64,000 nt of DNA. Origin: Gnetum montanum (taxonomy: Eukaryota; Streptophyta; Gnetopsida; Gnetales; Gnetaceae). This document shows positions 12,160 to 22,692 of the stretch, piece by piece; positions within the stretch are counted from its first letter, which is position 1; each line of letters begins with the position of its first letter. The position numbers were made by a program, and so were the translations under genes. The notes under the pieces were generated by a model. It saw only the letters and a program-made list of their open reading frames with translations, made no database searches and was not told the origin of the DNA. The DNA lies in the NCBI GenBank assembly GCA_015680685.1, contig MNCI01030629.1, positions 347,171 through 411,170 of the forward strand, read 5' to 3'.

Positions 12160-13130
12160 GTTCTCTTCATGCCTAGCATGCAAACCTTGCACGCCGCAAA
12201 CCCCAGCGTGCAAGCCTTGCACACTGCAACGTGGACGTACAAAGCCCGCACGCCGAGCATGTCCTTCAAGCTATGAAAACATTTACACTATGGAAACCTT
12301 TACGCTACAGAAACTATTATGCAATGGGACAAACCGATAGGAACAGTAGGCGAAAAACACAAATTTTGATGAAGGATTAGAGCCTACCTACACGACGATC
12401 CAGGCCATGATGGAATCTTGGGTCTAGGTAGACACTGGAACATTGCTTCACTCTCTTTGGCGAAGTTCAAGCTAGGCTCCTTCCTCCCTTGGCCTTCTAC
12501 CTACTTACCCTTTTCCATCGCTGCTTGCATGCTGCACGCTGTGTTCACGCTACGTCTCACATGCTGGGGTTTCGACCCTGCACGCTGCATCTCACATGCT
12601 GCACGCTGTGTTCATGCTGCATCTCGCACGCAGGGGTTTCAACCCTACACACCGTGTCTTGCACGTTGCACGTTGTGTTCACACTACGTCTTGCACATTG
12701 GTTTTTCAGCTCTACATGCTACGTTCATGCTGCGTTAACAGAACAGAAAATAATGAAAAACAAAACAGGGGTACAATGAAAACTAGAAGAACTGTTTCAT
12801 TAATGGACATCATAAAGAAAGAATATAGTGAGCTAGGCTCACGCTCGAGCTTCAACCTTGCATGCTGGGGTTTGAACCCTTACCCTCACATTCACGCTGC
12901 ATATCCACATTGCACGTTCACGTTGAAGGTCTCGCCAAATCCTTCCACCCGACTCGTCGCACCCTGATCTATATCACCCTTGTCGCCATCGTTGTGCCGT
13001 GCCTACGCCTGACCCTGCCTATGCTGCCTGATATTCACCCCGGTATACGCTACGCTTGGTTCACACTGGTTTCAGGTTCACGTTGGGATTTCACTATGTT
13101 CACGCTGTCTTTGTATTGACTTCGAAGTTT
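12160..13130. repeat. CACGCTG-rich low-complexity region upstream of the antisense gene
   Basis: Dense short motifs of the type CACGCTG, TGCACGCTG and CATGCTGGGGTTT occur on the plus strand, as in the B LTRs and leader. The overlapping ORFs here are translations of this repeat, not genes. It lies upstream of the antisense gene, so it could hold its promoter and first exon; I could not fix either. Confidence 0.6.
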
Positions 13131-13449
13131 ACGCTTGCCCACCATTTTATACACCTCCACGTGGCAAATGCCGCCCCATGGAAATTGGCGCATGGGTAGT
13201 TTATTTGGAAAAATACATATAAACGAAATAAACAAAATAAACATAAAAATTAACAAAAGTCCAAATACATATAAATACATATGGGTAAAACCAAAAGTAA
13301 GGAGACCTATATACTGGGCTAAATACTACACACATGCAATCTTCCCTTGCACAGGAAACTCTGGTTGTCCAAACTAAACACCTCGATACATATTCCTAGT
13401 CTGGCAGTCTCACACTCAATAACGATTACAAATCATACAATCAGCCCGA
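13131..13449. other. No gene recognised
   Basis: A/T-rich spacer between the CACGCTG-rich region and the 30-bp repeat block; nothing recognisable. Confidence 0.5.
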
Positions 13450-13719
13450 CGGCCTGGTAAGGCCCTAAACTACCACCAATGGCTCGGTAAGGCCCTGAAC
13501 TGCCACCAACGGCCTGGTAAGGCCTTAAACTGCCGCAATCGGTCTGGTAAGGCCCTAAACTGCCACCGTCAGCCTGGTAAGGTCCTAAACTACCACCAAC
13601 GGCCTGGTAAGGCCCTAAACTACCACCAATGGCCTGGTAAGGCCTTAAACTGCCGCAATCGGCCCGGTAAGAACCTAAACTACCACTGTCGGCCCGGTAA
13701 GGTCCTAAACTGCCATGCG
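13450..13719 (+). repeat. Nine 30-bp tandem repeats before the RT module
   Basis: Nine consecutive 30-bp units of the type CGGCCTGGTAAGGCCCTAAA followed by CTACCACCAA run without length change. Because 30 is a multiple of 3, the minus strand is open and reads a GSLGPYQAVG decapeptide repeat, probably by chance. The TAAACT core links it to the other two blocks in B. Confidence 0.9.
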
Positions 13720-13839
13720 TCTGGGTACGACGATAAATTATCATCACACATCTTAGTCTAGTTTAGATGCATAAATGAATAAATTATTTACATCTAAAAA
13801 TAACTAACCCTCCTAGCTCACTATGCTCCCTGTTAATTG

Positions 13840-15105
13840 GCAGAAGCAAGCACGATGGATTACAAGCACCTATTCACATCATTGACCATCGACAGACCAT
13901 GCGGGAAGATCACAAGAGAAATCAACATAAATTCTATCGACTTAGGCCCATCAACAGACAATACATTTGTAGCCTCAATGCAACAAAAATTAGACAACTA
14001 TGAAGGTATGACAAAGTCTCTATATATAAAAGCTGATAGCATCATTGAAGACCCTTTAACTGAAACCCCCATAACTACGCCTGATGGTGAAGTTAAGGTA
14101 TTAAAATTGAGCTCACTATTACAACCTCAACTTGCCAAGGACATAGAACATGTGCTTTGAGATAACATGAAATCATTTGCTTGGTCTTACAATGAAATGC
14201 CTGGACTAGATCCTCGCATTGTCCAACACAACATTATACTCGATCCCAAGTTAAGACCAGCAAAACAGAAAGCACGCAAGGTCAAACCTGAAGTAGCACT
14301 CGTTGTTCACAATGAAATCACTAAGCTTTATTAAGCTAGTTTCATTCGGGCTATTGACTATGCTGACTGGGTATCCAACATGGTCATTGTCCCAAAGAAG
14401 AATGGAAGAATTCACCTATGCATTGACTTTCAGGACCTCAATGTTGCAACCATAAAAGATGATTTCCCCCTACCTAGCATTGATCAACTGGTTGACTCAA
14501 CCACTATTCATGCCTTGTTATCTTTTATGGATGGCTTTTCAGGATATAACCAGATTCGGATTAACCCTGAACATCAACTTAGGATGACCTTCATGACACC
14601 ATGGGGTACTTTTTGCTACATGATGATGCCATTCGGTCTCAAGAATGCTGGTGCTACATACCAAAGAGCGATGACATTTATCTTTAGTGATTATATCTTC
14701 AATTTGCTCAATGACTATGTGGATGATATCATGGTTAAATCAAAGACATCAAAACAACACGTACAAGATCTTGACTTGGTACTAAAGCATTGTTTAAAAT
14801 ATGAGCTGAGACTTAACCCAAAGAAATGTGTCTTTGGAGTCAAAACAGGAAAAATGCTTGGATTCATAGCCTTGGAAGTAGGGATACGAGTAGACCCCGA
14901 TAAGGTTAAGGCTATAAAAAACTTAAAACCAGCTAGCAACCTTACTGAACATTGTGGTCTACAAGGTAGATTATAATTCATTAGATGGTTCATAGAGAAA
15001 CTGACAGACAAGTTGAGTCTTATGTAGTATCTGTTGCGTAAGAACGTCCATTTTGAATGGAATCAGCAGTGCCAAGAAGCCTTCGACAACATTAAGACAG
15101 CATCG
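13840..15105 (+). pseudogene. Element B reverse transcriptase
   Basis: Coding similarity starts right after a candidate splice acceptor (TTAATTGGCAG ending at 13,843), with the first ATG at 13,855. A connector precedes the RT core: MVIVPKKNGRIHLCIDF, FPLPSIDQLVD, FMDGFSGYNQIRI, MTPWGTFCYMMMPFGLKNAG, and the catalytic box DYVDDIMVKS at about 14,710-14,745, all typical of Ty3/Gypsy RT. The thumb follows (NPKKCVFGVKTGKMLGF). Stops at about 14,158 and 14,332 and a frame break near 14,975 inactivate it. RT would copy the element RNA into cDNA. A separate RT transcript or a spliced Gag-Pol message would be needed because protease ends 6.2 kb upstream. Confidence 0.9.
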
Positions 15106-15987
15106 GCTCAGCTACCAACAGTTTATCCTCCATAGAACAATAAACCGTTGTACATCTACCTTGCCACTTCGGACTCATCAATTGCGTCTATGCTTTACCA
15201 GAAACAAGATGATGAAACTGAAGCCCCTATTTATTACTTAAGCCATGCATCAGTAGCCCATGAGAAGAGGTACAACAAGGTGGAAAGGCCATGCTTAGCC
15301 CTTGTCTTTTCCTTAAAGAAATGGCGACATTACCTCTTCCGTAACCAAGTCAATATAATCTGCAAGGATAATGTACTCAGAGCCATCACAGGAAACATTT
15401 ATGAGTCAAGTAGAATAGCTCATTGGAAAGCCATGATAGCTGAGTTTAACCTACACTACATAGCGCAAGTATCAGTTAAGGGTCAAGCCATAGCAAATCA
15501 AATGACTACATCACCAATGCANAAGATGATGAAACTGAAGCCCCTATTTATTACTTAAGCCATGCATCANAGCTCAGCTACCAACAGTTTATCCTCCATA
15601 GAACAATAAACCGTTGTACATCTACCTTGCCACTTCGGACTCATCAATTGCGTCTATGCTTTACCAGAAACAAGATGATGAAACTGAAGCCCCTATTTAT
15701 TACTTAAGCCATGCATCAGTAGCCCATGAGAAGAGGTACAACAAGGTGGAAAGGCCATGCTTAGCCCTTGTCTTTTCCTTAAAGAAATGGCGACATTACC
15801 TCTTCCGTAACCAAGTCAATATAATCTGCAAGGATAATGTACTCAGAGCCATCACAGGAAACATTTATGAGTCAAGTAGAATAGCTCATTGGAAAGCCAT
15901 GATAGCTGAGTTTAACCTACACTACATAGCGCAAGTATCAGTTAAGGGTCAAGCCATAGCAAATCAAATGACTACATCACCAATGCA
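15106..15987 (+). pseudogene. Element B first RNase H, artificially duplicated
   Basis: The sequence encodes a Gypsy-type RNase H (YIYLATSDSSIASML, YYLSHASVAHEKRYNKVER, CLALVFSLKKWRHYL, then SSRIAHWKAMIAEF and ANQMTTSPM). The segment 15,106-15,521 is repeated base for base at 15,572-15,987. Between them lie a single N (15,522), 47 bases identical to 15,207-15,253, and another N (15,570). This is the signature of overlapping contigs joined end to end, not a biological duplication. RNase H removes the RNA strand during reverse transcription. Confidence 0.85.
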
Positions 15988-16049
15988 CGATCAAGCAACG
16001 ATAGAGCCAGAGTTCCCTGATGAAAATGTGAGTGCAATAGACATAGTAC

Positions 16050-16650
16050 CTGATGACTACGATGCCATTTTAAATTTTGATGGAGCATCCACCTCTCGAG
16101 GGGGAAGTGCTACCGCCATCATCACCTATCCCTCTAGGGACATCAGACCCTTTGCTTATCGTTTCAACTTCCACTGTACCAACAACATAGCAGAGTAAGA
16201 AGGTCTCCTTAGAGGTCTCATGGCAGCACTAGCTTCAAACATCACATGAATGGTAGTCAGAATTGACTCACAATTAGTTCTAAATCAAGTCACAGATGTT
16301 TATGCATGCAAAGCGCAACACTTACAACCATACTATGATTTGACTAAGCACTTACTGAAGCGATTCGAAAATATAGAGGTGCAACATGTTTCCAGAAATG
16401 ATAACACCATTACAGATGCACTTGCCATGTTAGCTCTAAACATATCTCCAAACATGTTCCACACGTTGCCCAGTTCTATAATCAGTTGTACTAAACCCAT
16501 AACTAATACTCCCAATGAATTACCGATTGCATCCATTAGTACAATGCAGGCCGTAGAATGGTATGATGACCTAAAGGAGTACCTTTTACACAGTGAACCG
16601 CCTCAACATCTGATGAATGCACAAAAGGACGTACTACGAAAACGTTCTCG
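16050..16650 (+). pseudogene. Element B second, archaeal-type RNase H
   Basis: After the first RNase H and a linker, the frame encodes a second RNase H domain: ILNFDGASTSRGGSA (strand with the catalytic Asp), FHCTNNIAE followed by a stop where Glu-Tyr-Glu is usual, GLLRGLMAAL, VVRIDSQLVLNQV (second Asp), and VSRNDNTITDALAML (last Asp). This dual RNase H arrangement is documented for the plant Tat lineage of Ty3/Gypsy elements and is not found in Athila. Stops near 16,196 and 16,247 break the domain. The linker to integrase ends at a stop near 16,652. Confidence 0.8.
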
Positions 16651-16660
16651 ATAGTATGCA

Positions 16661-17787
16661 TTGGTAGGTGACACATTGTGTCGTCGGTCCTACGAAGGCA
16701 TCTTGTTAACATACGTTAGTAGCACTGATGGCCAAACCATCGTCGAGCAAGTACATGATGGACTATGCGGAGGGCACATAGCGCCCAAAGTAATGGCAAC
16801 AAAAATAAGATGTTTGGGCTATTATTGGCCACACATGGAGTACGATTGTTTCTCCAAGGTCAAAACGTGTAGTATCCATCAAAAACATAGCAATTTGATA
16901 CATGTTCCACCAAATGAGCTACATACAGTGCAAAACACCTAGCCTTTCCAAAAGTGGGGGTTGGACATTATCAGACTGATAACTCCCCCATCTTCTGTAG
17001 GACATAGCTTTATCATAACCATAACAAAATATTTCTCAAAATGGGTAGAAGCTATTCCCCTTAGAAAGACCACATCCAAACACATATGCAACTTCATTCT
17101 AGAAAACATTGTTGGCATTCCGATGACCATCATCACTGATAACGGGCCACAGTTCAGTAGTGCCGAAACTAGAACTTTTAGTGAAAGCCTAGGGATCAAA
17201 CATTCATTTTCATCCCCTTACTACCCTCAGAGCAATGGACAAACTAAAGCTACAAATAAGATCATCATCATAGTGCTCAAAAAGATGCTTACTCAGAGCA
17301 AGAAAAGATGGCACGAACAGTTAGTATACGCACTATGGGCTTATCGCACTACGCATCGGACTTCCACAAGTAAAATGCCATATAGTCTTGTTTATGGTTC
17401 AGAAGCTATTTTACCTTTGGAGTTGCAGGTATCGTCCTTAAGGATCACACTCTCCGGACTCCTCGACGAAGGTCAAAACAATGACTTGCGCATTGTCGAC
17501 TTGGACTCGGTGGAGGAGGAACGAACACGTGCACTCAATTAGATCAAGCGGTATCAGAAACAATAACAACAATGCCATTAACATGACATTCACAAGTGCC
17601 TGATCAAAGAAGGCAACCTCGTACTTAAGGCGGTTCGTGAACATGCGGACAAGTTCACAGCCAACTGGGAAGAACCCTACTTGGTCACCAAAGCGTATGA
17701 CAACGGAGCATTTAAAATAGCTGACATGGAAGGGAATGAACTTGTACATCTGACAAACCACTTGTACTTGAAACCATTCTACATTTG
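16661..17787 (+). pseudogene. Element B integrase
   Basis: The N-terminal zinc-binding region reads VHDGLCGGH...KTCSIHQ, with the second cysteine of the usual CxxC replaced by His. The core follows at 16,961-17,540 with LDII (first Asp) and TDNGPQF (second Asp). The usual ...QAE-type box is QTKATNK, so the catalytic Glu appears changed to Lys. YALWAYRTTHRTST and PYSLVYGSEAILPLE are typical of Gypsy integrases. The C-terminal part (KFTANWEEPYLVTKAYDNGAFKI, about 17,640-17,720) ends at a TGA near 17,786. Stops near 16,940 and 17,540 interrupt it. Integrase would insert the cDNA; this copy should be inactive. Confidence 0.9.
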
Positions 17788-17809
17788 AGCATGAACTCAG
17801 GTATGCACT

Positions 17810-17957
17810 CATCCTAGAATCATGATGATAAACTAATACCACAGAACGTCCTAGAATCATGACGATAAACTGATACCACAGAACGTCCTGGAATCATGAC
17901 AATAAAATGATACCACAGAATGTCCCAAAATCATGATGGTAAACTGATACCAGAATA
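17810..17957 (+). repeat. Four 37-bp tandem repeats after integrase
   Basis: Units of the type CGTCCTAGAATCATGACGAT plus AAACTGATACCACAGAA repeat at 17,810, 17,847, 17,884 and 17,921; looser ATAAACT copies continue to about 18,180. Tandem repeats in the 3' untranslated region are a known trait of Tat-lineage elements. Confidence 0.85.
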
Positions 17958-18180
17958 CATCTGTAATGACAATAAACTAGAACTTGTCCAGTATGACTTT
18001 AAACTGCCACAGTTTCGTTCGCCAAAGTCCGCTAAGACTATAAACTGGTTTGCCTCTTCACGATCCGCCAAGACTATAAACTAGCAGTGTACCGTCCACT
18101 ACGATGCTAAACTGGCATCATCCAATGGTGTATGACATAAAAATAACCCACGATAGTCCATCATGACTATAAACTGGTAG

Positions 18181-19381
18181 CTTCATCTCTCGCCTCTCGG
18201 CCTGTGGCTCCATTCAAGCCTCATCAGAGCCACTGCCTCGCTCGTTATCGGTCGAGCCTGACAACATGGCTGCCATGCATATTCAATGCTTGAAATCTCA
18301 TATAGTGTCTTTATTTCATCAGTTGTTGTCCAAGTCTAAGCTTGCTCACTCACTCATGATTTTCTTGTCTTCTTGGAGTTGTGTTTGCAGGATGACACTC
18401 GGAGGTGTTCGTACAAGAATGCACTTTGTCGCAGCGGCAAGGTATCATATTATTTCTAAAGAATGCAACCAGATTATTTGATATGTTCAAATGTACTTTC
18501 CCAGTCCCTGAGACATGCCCCAGTTCTCTAAAAACTCCCGCTTCCCCCTTCTATTCAGTTACAGTTTCTAGATACATATCCCAAAACCTTGGGTACACTA
18601 TTGCACGCTTTGACACCCTCAAGCAGTTGCGACACACAACATGACACTTGAGTATTAGTACAAGGCCAAAACAAAGCTCTGTCCAAAAAAAACAAACACA
18701 AGAGCCTTGGCACTTCCCATACAAGCCCCAAGCAGGAAGGCAATCGTCTTGGAAGGAAGTACTCATGTTTGAAGTGCTTAAATAACATTTCATTGTGTGG
18801 CTCTCCGTCAACAGGTTCCCTTTAACACTAAACAGAGGCCCTATTCCTCCAAAGAATGCAACACATCATCACGCAGCTTTGGTTGTGCCAACAAGTCCTC
18901 TTAAACACTAAACAAGAGTCTTGTTCTGCCAAAGGACGTACACCTCATGTCTTGGTCCCAATTCTGCTAGACAATGTCTATTAACAGGGATCAACATGAC
19001 CCGTACACACACCAAAGCATCCCCTTCACCATGCACAATCCCTTGATCAGTTCTCAATCTCCACAATTTCCGTCCTCCTATCCAGCTACAAATTTCATTT
19101 CCTCAATTCCATGTACTACTGAACATGGTACGATGACATCTGGCCAAGTGCTAAAGGAAAATATTTCTACCAAGTTGCTTGTGGTGTTTTATACTTCTTT
19201 GTCGACACTTCTCGGGTTGATTCCTCCAAGCGTCAACAAAGAAGGGCCAATGAGACACTACAAAATTTTAGGCTTATTACTTCTCCAACAAGAATCGAGC
19301 TAAAATCGTGATGCTCCCCACCATGACTAAAGCTTGATGGCCTTACGGATAGCTTCAAACGGAGTCAAACTGAGTAAGAAA
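18181..19381. other. 3' untranslated region of element B, no gene recognised
   Basis: No convincing coding region; short ORFs on both strands lack domains. A purine-rich stretch at about 19,360-19,381 (GAGTCAAACTGAGTAAGAAA) may be the polypurine tract before the 3' LTR. Confidence 0.5.
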
Positions 19382-20614
19382 TGATTCCTCGGGACCCACA
19401 GAAGACTACAGCAACATCTGGCGTCAAACCCGGCAAACTTTTGAGCCCGAAATACTTGGTTTTCACTAGGTATGCATCTTGTACGCCTAGCATGCATGCC
19501 ATGCGTGTGACTTCAAAGACTACCCAAAATAGGCATTTCAGAGCAAGATTTTCACAAGACATCGACTCTCAAAGATAGGGCAACTATTAGGCATCATCAT
19601 GGGCTTAAGAAAATTGAGTTCTGACCTTGAAATTATACACTTGGAAGTACACATGCTGAGCATGTACCTCCTACACACCCAGCGTATACACCCAGCGTGT
19701 ACACCCAGCGTGCACCATCCAGTGTGCAGCACAACGTACATCAGTGGAAATCTTCCAAAATCATGTCAGATCACGTCCAACTGAGCTGAACATCCATAGG
19801 CATCATTCTCGTAACATCCAAGTTCAAATCCGAGGGTCGAATCGAATACTTCCTGCTGTAACAGTAGTTTGTAAAAATGAATTCTTTTGTTTTAGTCAAG
19901 TCTGTACGCTGAGTTCACATGCCCAGCGTGTACACGCTGGCATGCAACACACTGTACAGTTGTAATATTCTTTGCACTCAGGAAACACAGCCACATGTCA
20001 TCCTACCCCAAATTTTCTCACCCACAGCCATTCATACCCTTCTAGATCCGAATCTAACGCCCAAGAGCTCATAAAAATAACAATTTTTCACTAGATCAAG
20101 GGGTTGGCAATTTTTATAAACAAACACAAAAAACTGGAACCTGGAGAACACTAAGCAAATCAGAGCAGGAACCCCCATATGCTGGACTTTGACCCTGCAC
20201 GCTGAACATATAGCCTTCACGCTATGCTTGCACTTTAAACCAACACACCATCATCTTCCAACATCCACCGAGGCCCTTCGTCTACCTCGTGTCAAATCTA
20301 CGACTACGTCTAGACTGATGCACTGTAATTATCATCTAGCAATAAAACTACTTTGTTTCTTCTTGAAAACAAATTTAACGCAAATTTTTGCTTTGGGTTT
20401 ACATTAATCACGTTGTTTACACATAACCCAGGTTATTGCATATTGGCATACGTTGGGAAAATCCTTGTTTGATCCACGTGCGGACCACCCAAGGTACTCT
20501 ACCTTCACCCATTCCAGCTCGCCCTAAAGCGAAGGTAGGGTCTTCTATGTCTGTGTGTAGATATCTCGGTGTTCGTTTCATTCCAGCCTCGTACCAATGA
20601 TTTCGGACAGTACA
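19382..20614 (+). repeat. 3' LTR of element B
   Basis: It is homologous to 1769-2927 from 19,517 on. The proposed start TGATTCC at 19,382 follows a purine-rich tract; the 5' counterpart is hidden by the gap, so this border is tentative. The end is ...CAGTACA at 20,614, and the next bases are A1 gag. The following pentamer ATTAT (20,615-20,619) is the expected target-site copy. Confidence 0.8.
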
Positions 20615-21510
20615 ATTATGTCAAGAATACTTCGGGTTACGAGTAGGGGCTCATCATGATCATCTCTTTCATGATGCCTATGATGTCTGCGTTGTTCCCT
20701 ACTCTCCCTACTTCCTTGCCATTGTCCTCTCTCTCGACTTTCCCATCGAGGTCTCTCATTTTGTCTACCTTTATCCTCTCCGTTGTGTTCATGATGGCTG
20801 TGCCCAGATGTGGAAGGAGAGGGTGAGTGATGTGAATAAGGGGAAGAATAAGGGGAACCATCACCATGATGATGTTTCCTTCTCTTCAGCTGCTATGGCC
20901 CAGATTGTGGTGATGATCTAAGTGCCCATCCTTAGCATGAGTGGTTGTTCCCTATGTGAACAGTTGGTGTTCACGAGCATCAGAACCATGGGTATGTATC
21001 CTTGATCATAGGTTTTGATACCCAACCTTCTCATCATCATTAGAAGAGGGAACATCATTTGCTAAAGAACCTGTTATAAGGGGTTCCTCATCTCCTATTT
21101 TGCTAAGGACGTGCAGACCTTTGCCCTTCAAAAGTGTATGTTGACTCTCTTGCCTTAAGTCCCTCATACATTGTGCATCTGTGGGATGATAATCCCTCAT
21201 ATCAAAGTCTTCCACAACGTATTCAGCATATAATTCAGTCATGCCTATCTATGCCAAGGCACGGAAAAGCATGTGAGAGACTGATCGATCTGGGGGTAAC
21301 ACGATGTTACCTTGCAAATATCTCCATCGTAGCTGCTCGTCTTAATGGAGGATAAAGGTAAAGTTTGGAATATACTCATCAGAATGAGTATAAACTATCT
21401 TGTATTGTTTAGGACTTGGCTGATTTTGACTATGTGTTTTATGTTGCCGACTGTCTCATGTATGGTCCTTAGGTGGTGAGTTGCTCTTATGAGAAGAAGA
21501 AATTTTGCTT
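20615..21510 (-). pseudogene. A1 element: gag N-terminal part
   Basis: On the minus strand this region encodes the N-terminal half of the gag interrupted by element B. From about 21,400 it reads VYTHSDEYIPNFTFILH, matching VYKHFNEYVPDFTFILH in A2. At 21,242-21,006 comes an acidic segment (YAEYVVEDFDMRDYHPTDAQ) matching YVMEDHDYQDYRPTEAQ in A2. At 20,870-20,640 follows a His-, Arg- and Ser-rich stretch. At 20,660-20,615 it reads DEPLLVTRSIL, matching DEALLATRSML in A2. The next residues of that gag are found at 1722 and below, on the other side of element B. Stops and frame changes make it a pseudogene. Confidence 0.85.
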
Positions 21511-21629
21511 TATCAGTGTGCTAATTTCACTGTTATAAAATTTTTCTGTTAATTAACTTGAAGGTTTGTTTAGGCTCCCAATGATGTGAGTGATATCCTT
21601 TATGTTCTATTCAGCGCACAAACACTTAG

Positions 21630-21648
21630 TCCCTGGCAACAGCGCCAA
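21630..21648 (-). other. Primer-binding site of A1
   Basis: On the minus strand TTGGCGCTGTTGCCAGGGA directly follows the LTR end. It closely resembles the tRNA-Asp-type site used by Athila elements, recalled as TGGCGCCGTTGCCGGGGA. Confidence 0.8.
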
Positions 21649-22692
21649 TGATGAGTGGCGAGGTACCCCTACACTCAACCATATGAAATGAGCATAGCAT
21701 GCATGATTGATCGAACTCCGTAGACTAAGTGCCTACACGCCCCATGGAACACTTGGGGTTAATCATTCGTTGTCTTCCCAGACTTACTTGTAGTTGTCAC
21801 GGTGTATGGTTAAGTAAGTCCAAGGTATATGATTTTTATAGTCTTTTATGTTTTATGTCTCCTATGCTAACAAGGTGAAGGGTTGAGAAACTAAGTACTA
21901 ATTCTAACTAATGACTAAGTCTAAATTAACCTAGCGTTAGCATCTATTCCCACTTACTGTACACACCCTGAACCGATGCAACTGCGGCTACCAAACACTA
22001 ATCTTTGTTGGGATCACCGCGCGTAATGCACGTGCTCGAAGTGGTCGTACTGAGGCACTTAACTAGGAGGAAAGGATTGAGAGAATCTATCTAGCCTAAG
22101 TGCAATGAGCAGCTGATTCCTTGACTAACCATACACATCTAGGACTACCACTGGGATTATCAAGTGCAGGTCTTGAATACGCCACTGGGTTACCAAGTAG
22201 TCACACGAGATGCTCGTAATCAAGTTGTACTCATACCGCATGTGATGAGTAGCCGATTCCTTGACTATCCGTACACATCCTTAGATGCTCCTAATCAATT
22301 CGTACTCATATCACATTCTAGGAGTTTAAGGGTGAGAGAGAAACAATAAATAAAATCCTATTCCATGCACTGCAAGGTTTATTCGGAAAGCTCATCTTTA
22401 TTGCCGTACACAACTTGTGTTTAGGTACAATGTTGCTCGAATAAAGATCCGTTCACTTTGGGACTCGTACTGTGGTCACATGGAAAATATTCTATCTTTG
22501 GAGTGATCAAACCACCAGAGTTACCCTATTTCTAACTCAGGATGGGAAATAAGGGGAATGCGGCCTCTTATTTATAGATTTGGCGGCGGACCGCGATATC
22601 ACGTACGCGACATCGCAGGGGACGACGCGATATAGCATACGCGATATCGCATGGGATGCGATATCACGGCTCATGCGAATCGCATCTTATCA
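21649..22692 (-). repeat. 5' LTR of A1 (minus strand)
   Basis: The minus-strand LTR starts TGATAAGATGCG at 22,692 and ends CGCCACTCATCA at 21,649, giving 1,044 bp with TG...CA ends. It is homologous to the solo LTR at 51,969-52,744. The U3 contains decayed copies of the GCGATATC/GATATCGC palindrome (about 22,588-22,665), followed by a TATA-like CTATAAATA near 22,570 in transcription direction. The partner 3' LTR lies outside the window, to the left. Confidence 0.9.

Larger units (their letters stand above)
1769..20614 (+). mobile_element. Element B: giant Tat-like Ty3/Gypsy LTR retrotransposon with antisense gene
   Basis: Two directly repeated LTRs (1769-2927 and about 19,382-20,614) bracket, in order, a primer-binding site, tandem-repeat leader, gag, proline-rich repeat, protease, an antisense spliced coding region, RT, RNase H, a second (archaeal-type) RNase H and integrase. 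RT-RNase H before integrase is the Ty3/Gypsy order, and the second RNase H is known from the plant Tat lineage. The element sits inside the gag of A1: the gag reading stops at 1722 and resumes at 20,615. Its length of nearly 19 kb is large for the superfamily and resembles Ogre/Tat giants. All sense reading frames contain stops or frameshifts and the integrase lacks its catalytic glutamate, so it is not autonomous. The first bases of the element are hidden in the N run. Confidence 0.85.

Noticed and set aside
12418-13119. Cys-, His- and Leu-rich ORFs in three frames
   Set aside because: They are translations of the CACGCTG-rich repeat; the same composition appears in all frames and no domain is present.
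13433-13747. Minus-strand ORF with a GSLGPYQAVG decapeptide repeat
   Set aside because: It is explained by an exact 30-bp tandem repeat; there is no flanking coding sequence and no matching splice context.
15106-15987. True tandem duplication of RNase H
   Set aside because: Perfect identity and the flanking single N with a third fragment indicate a contig-joining artefact.
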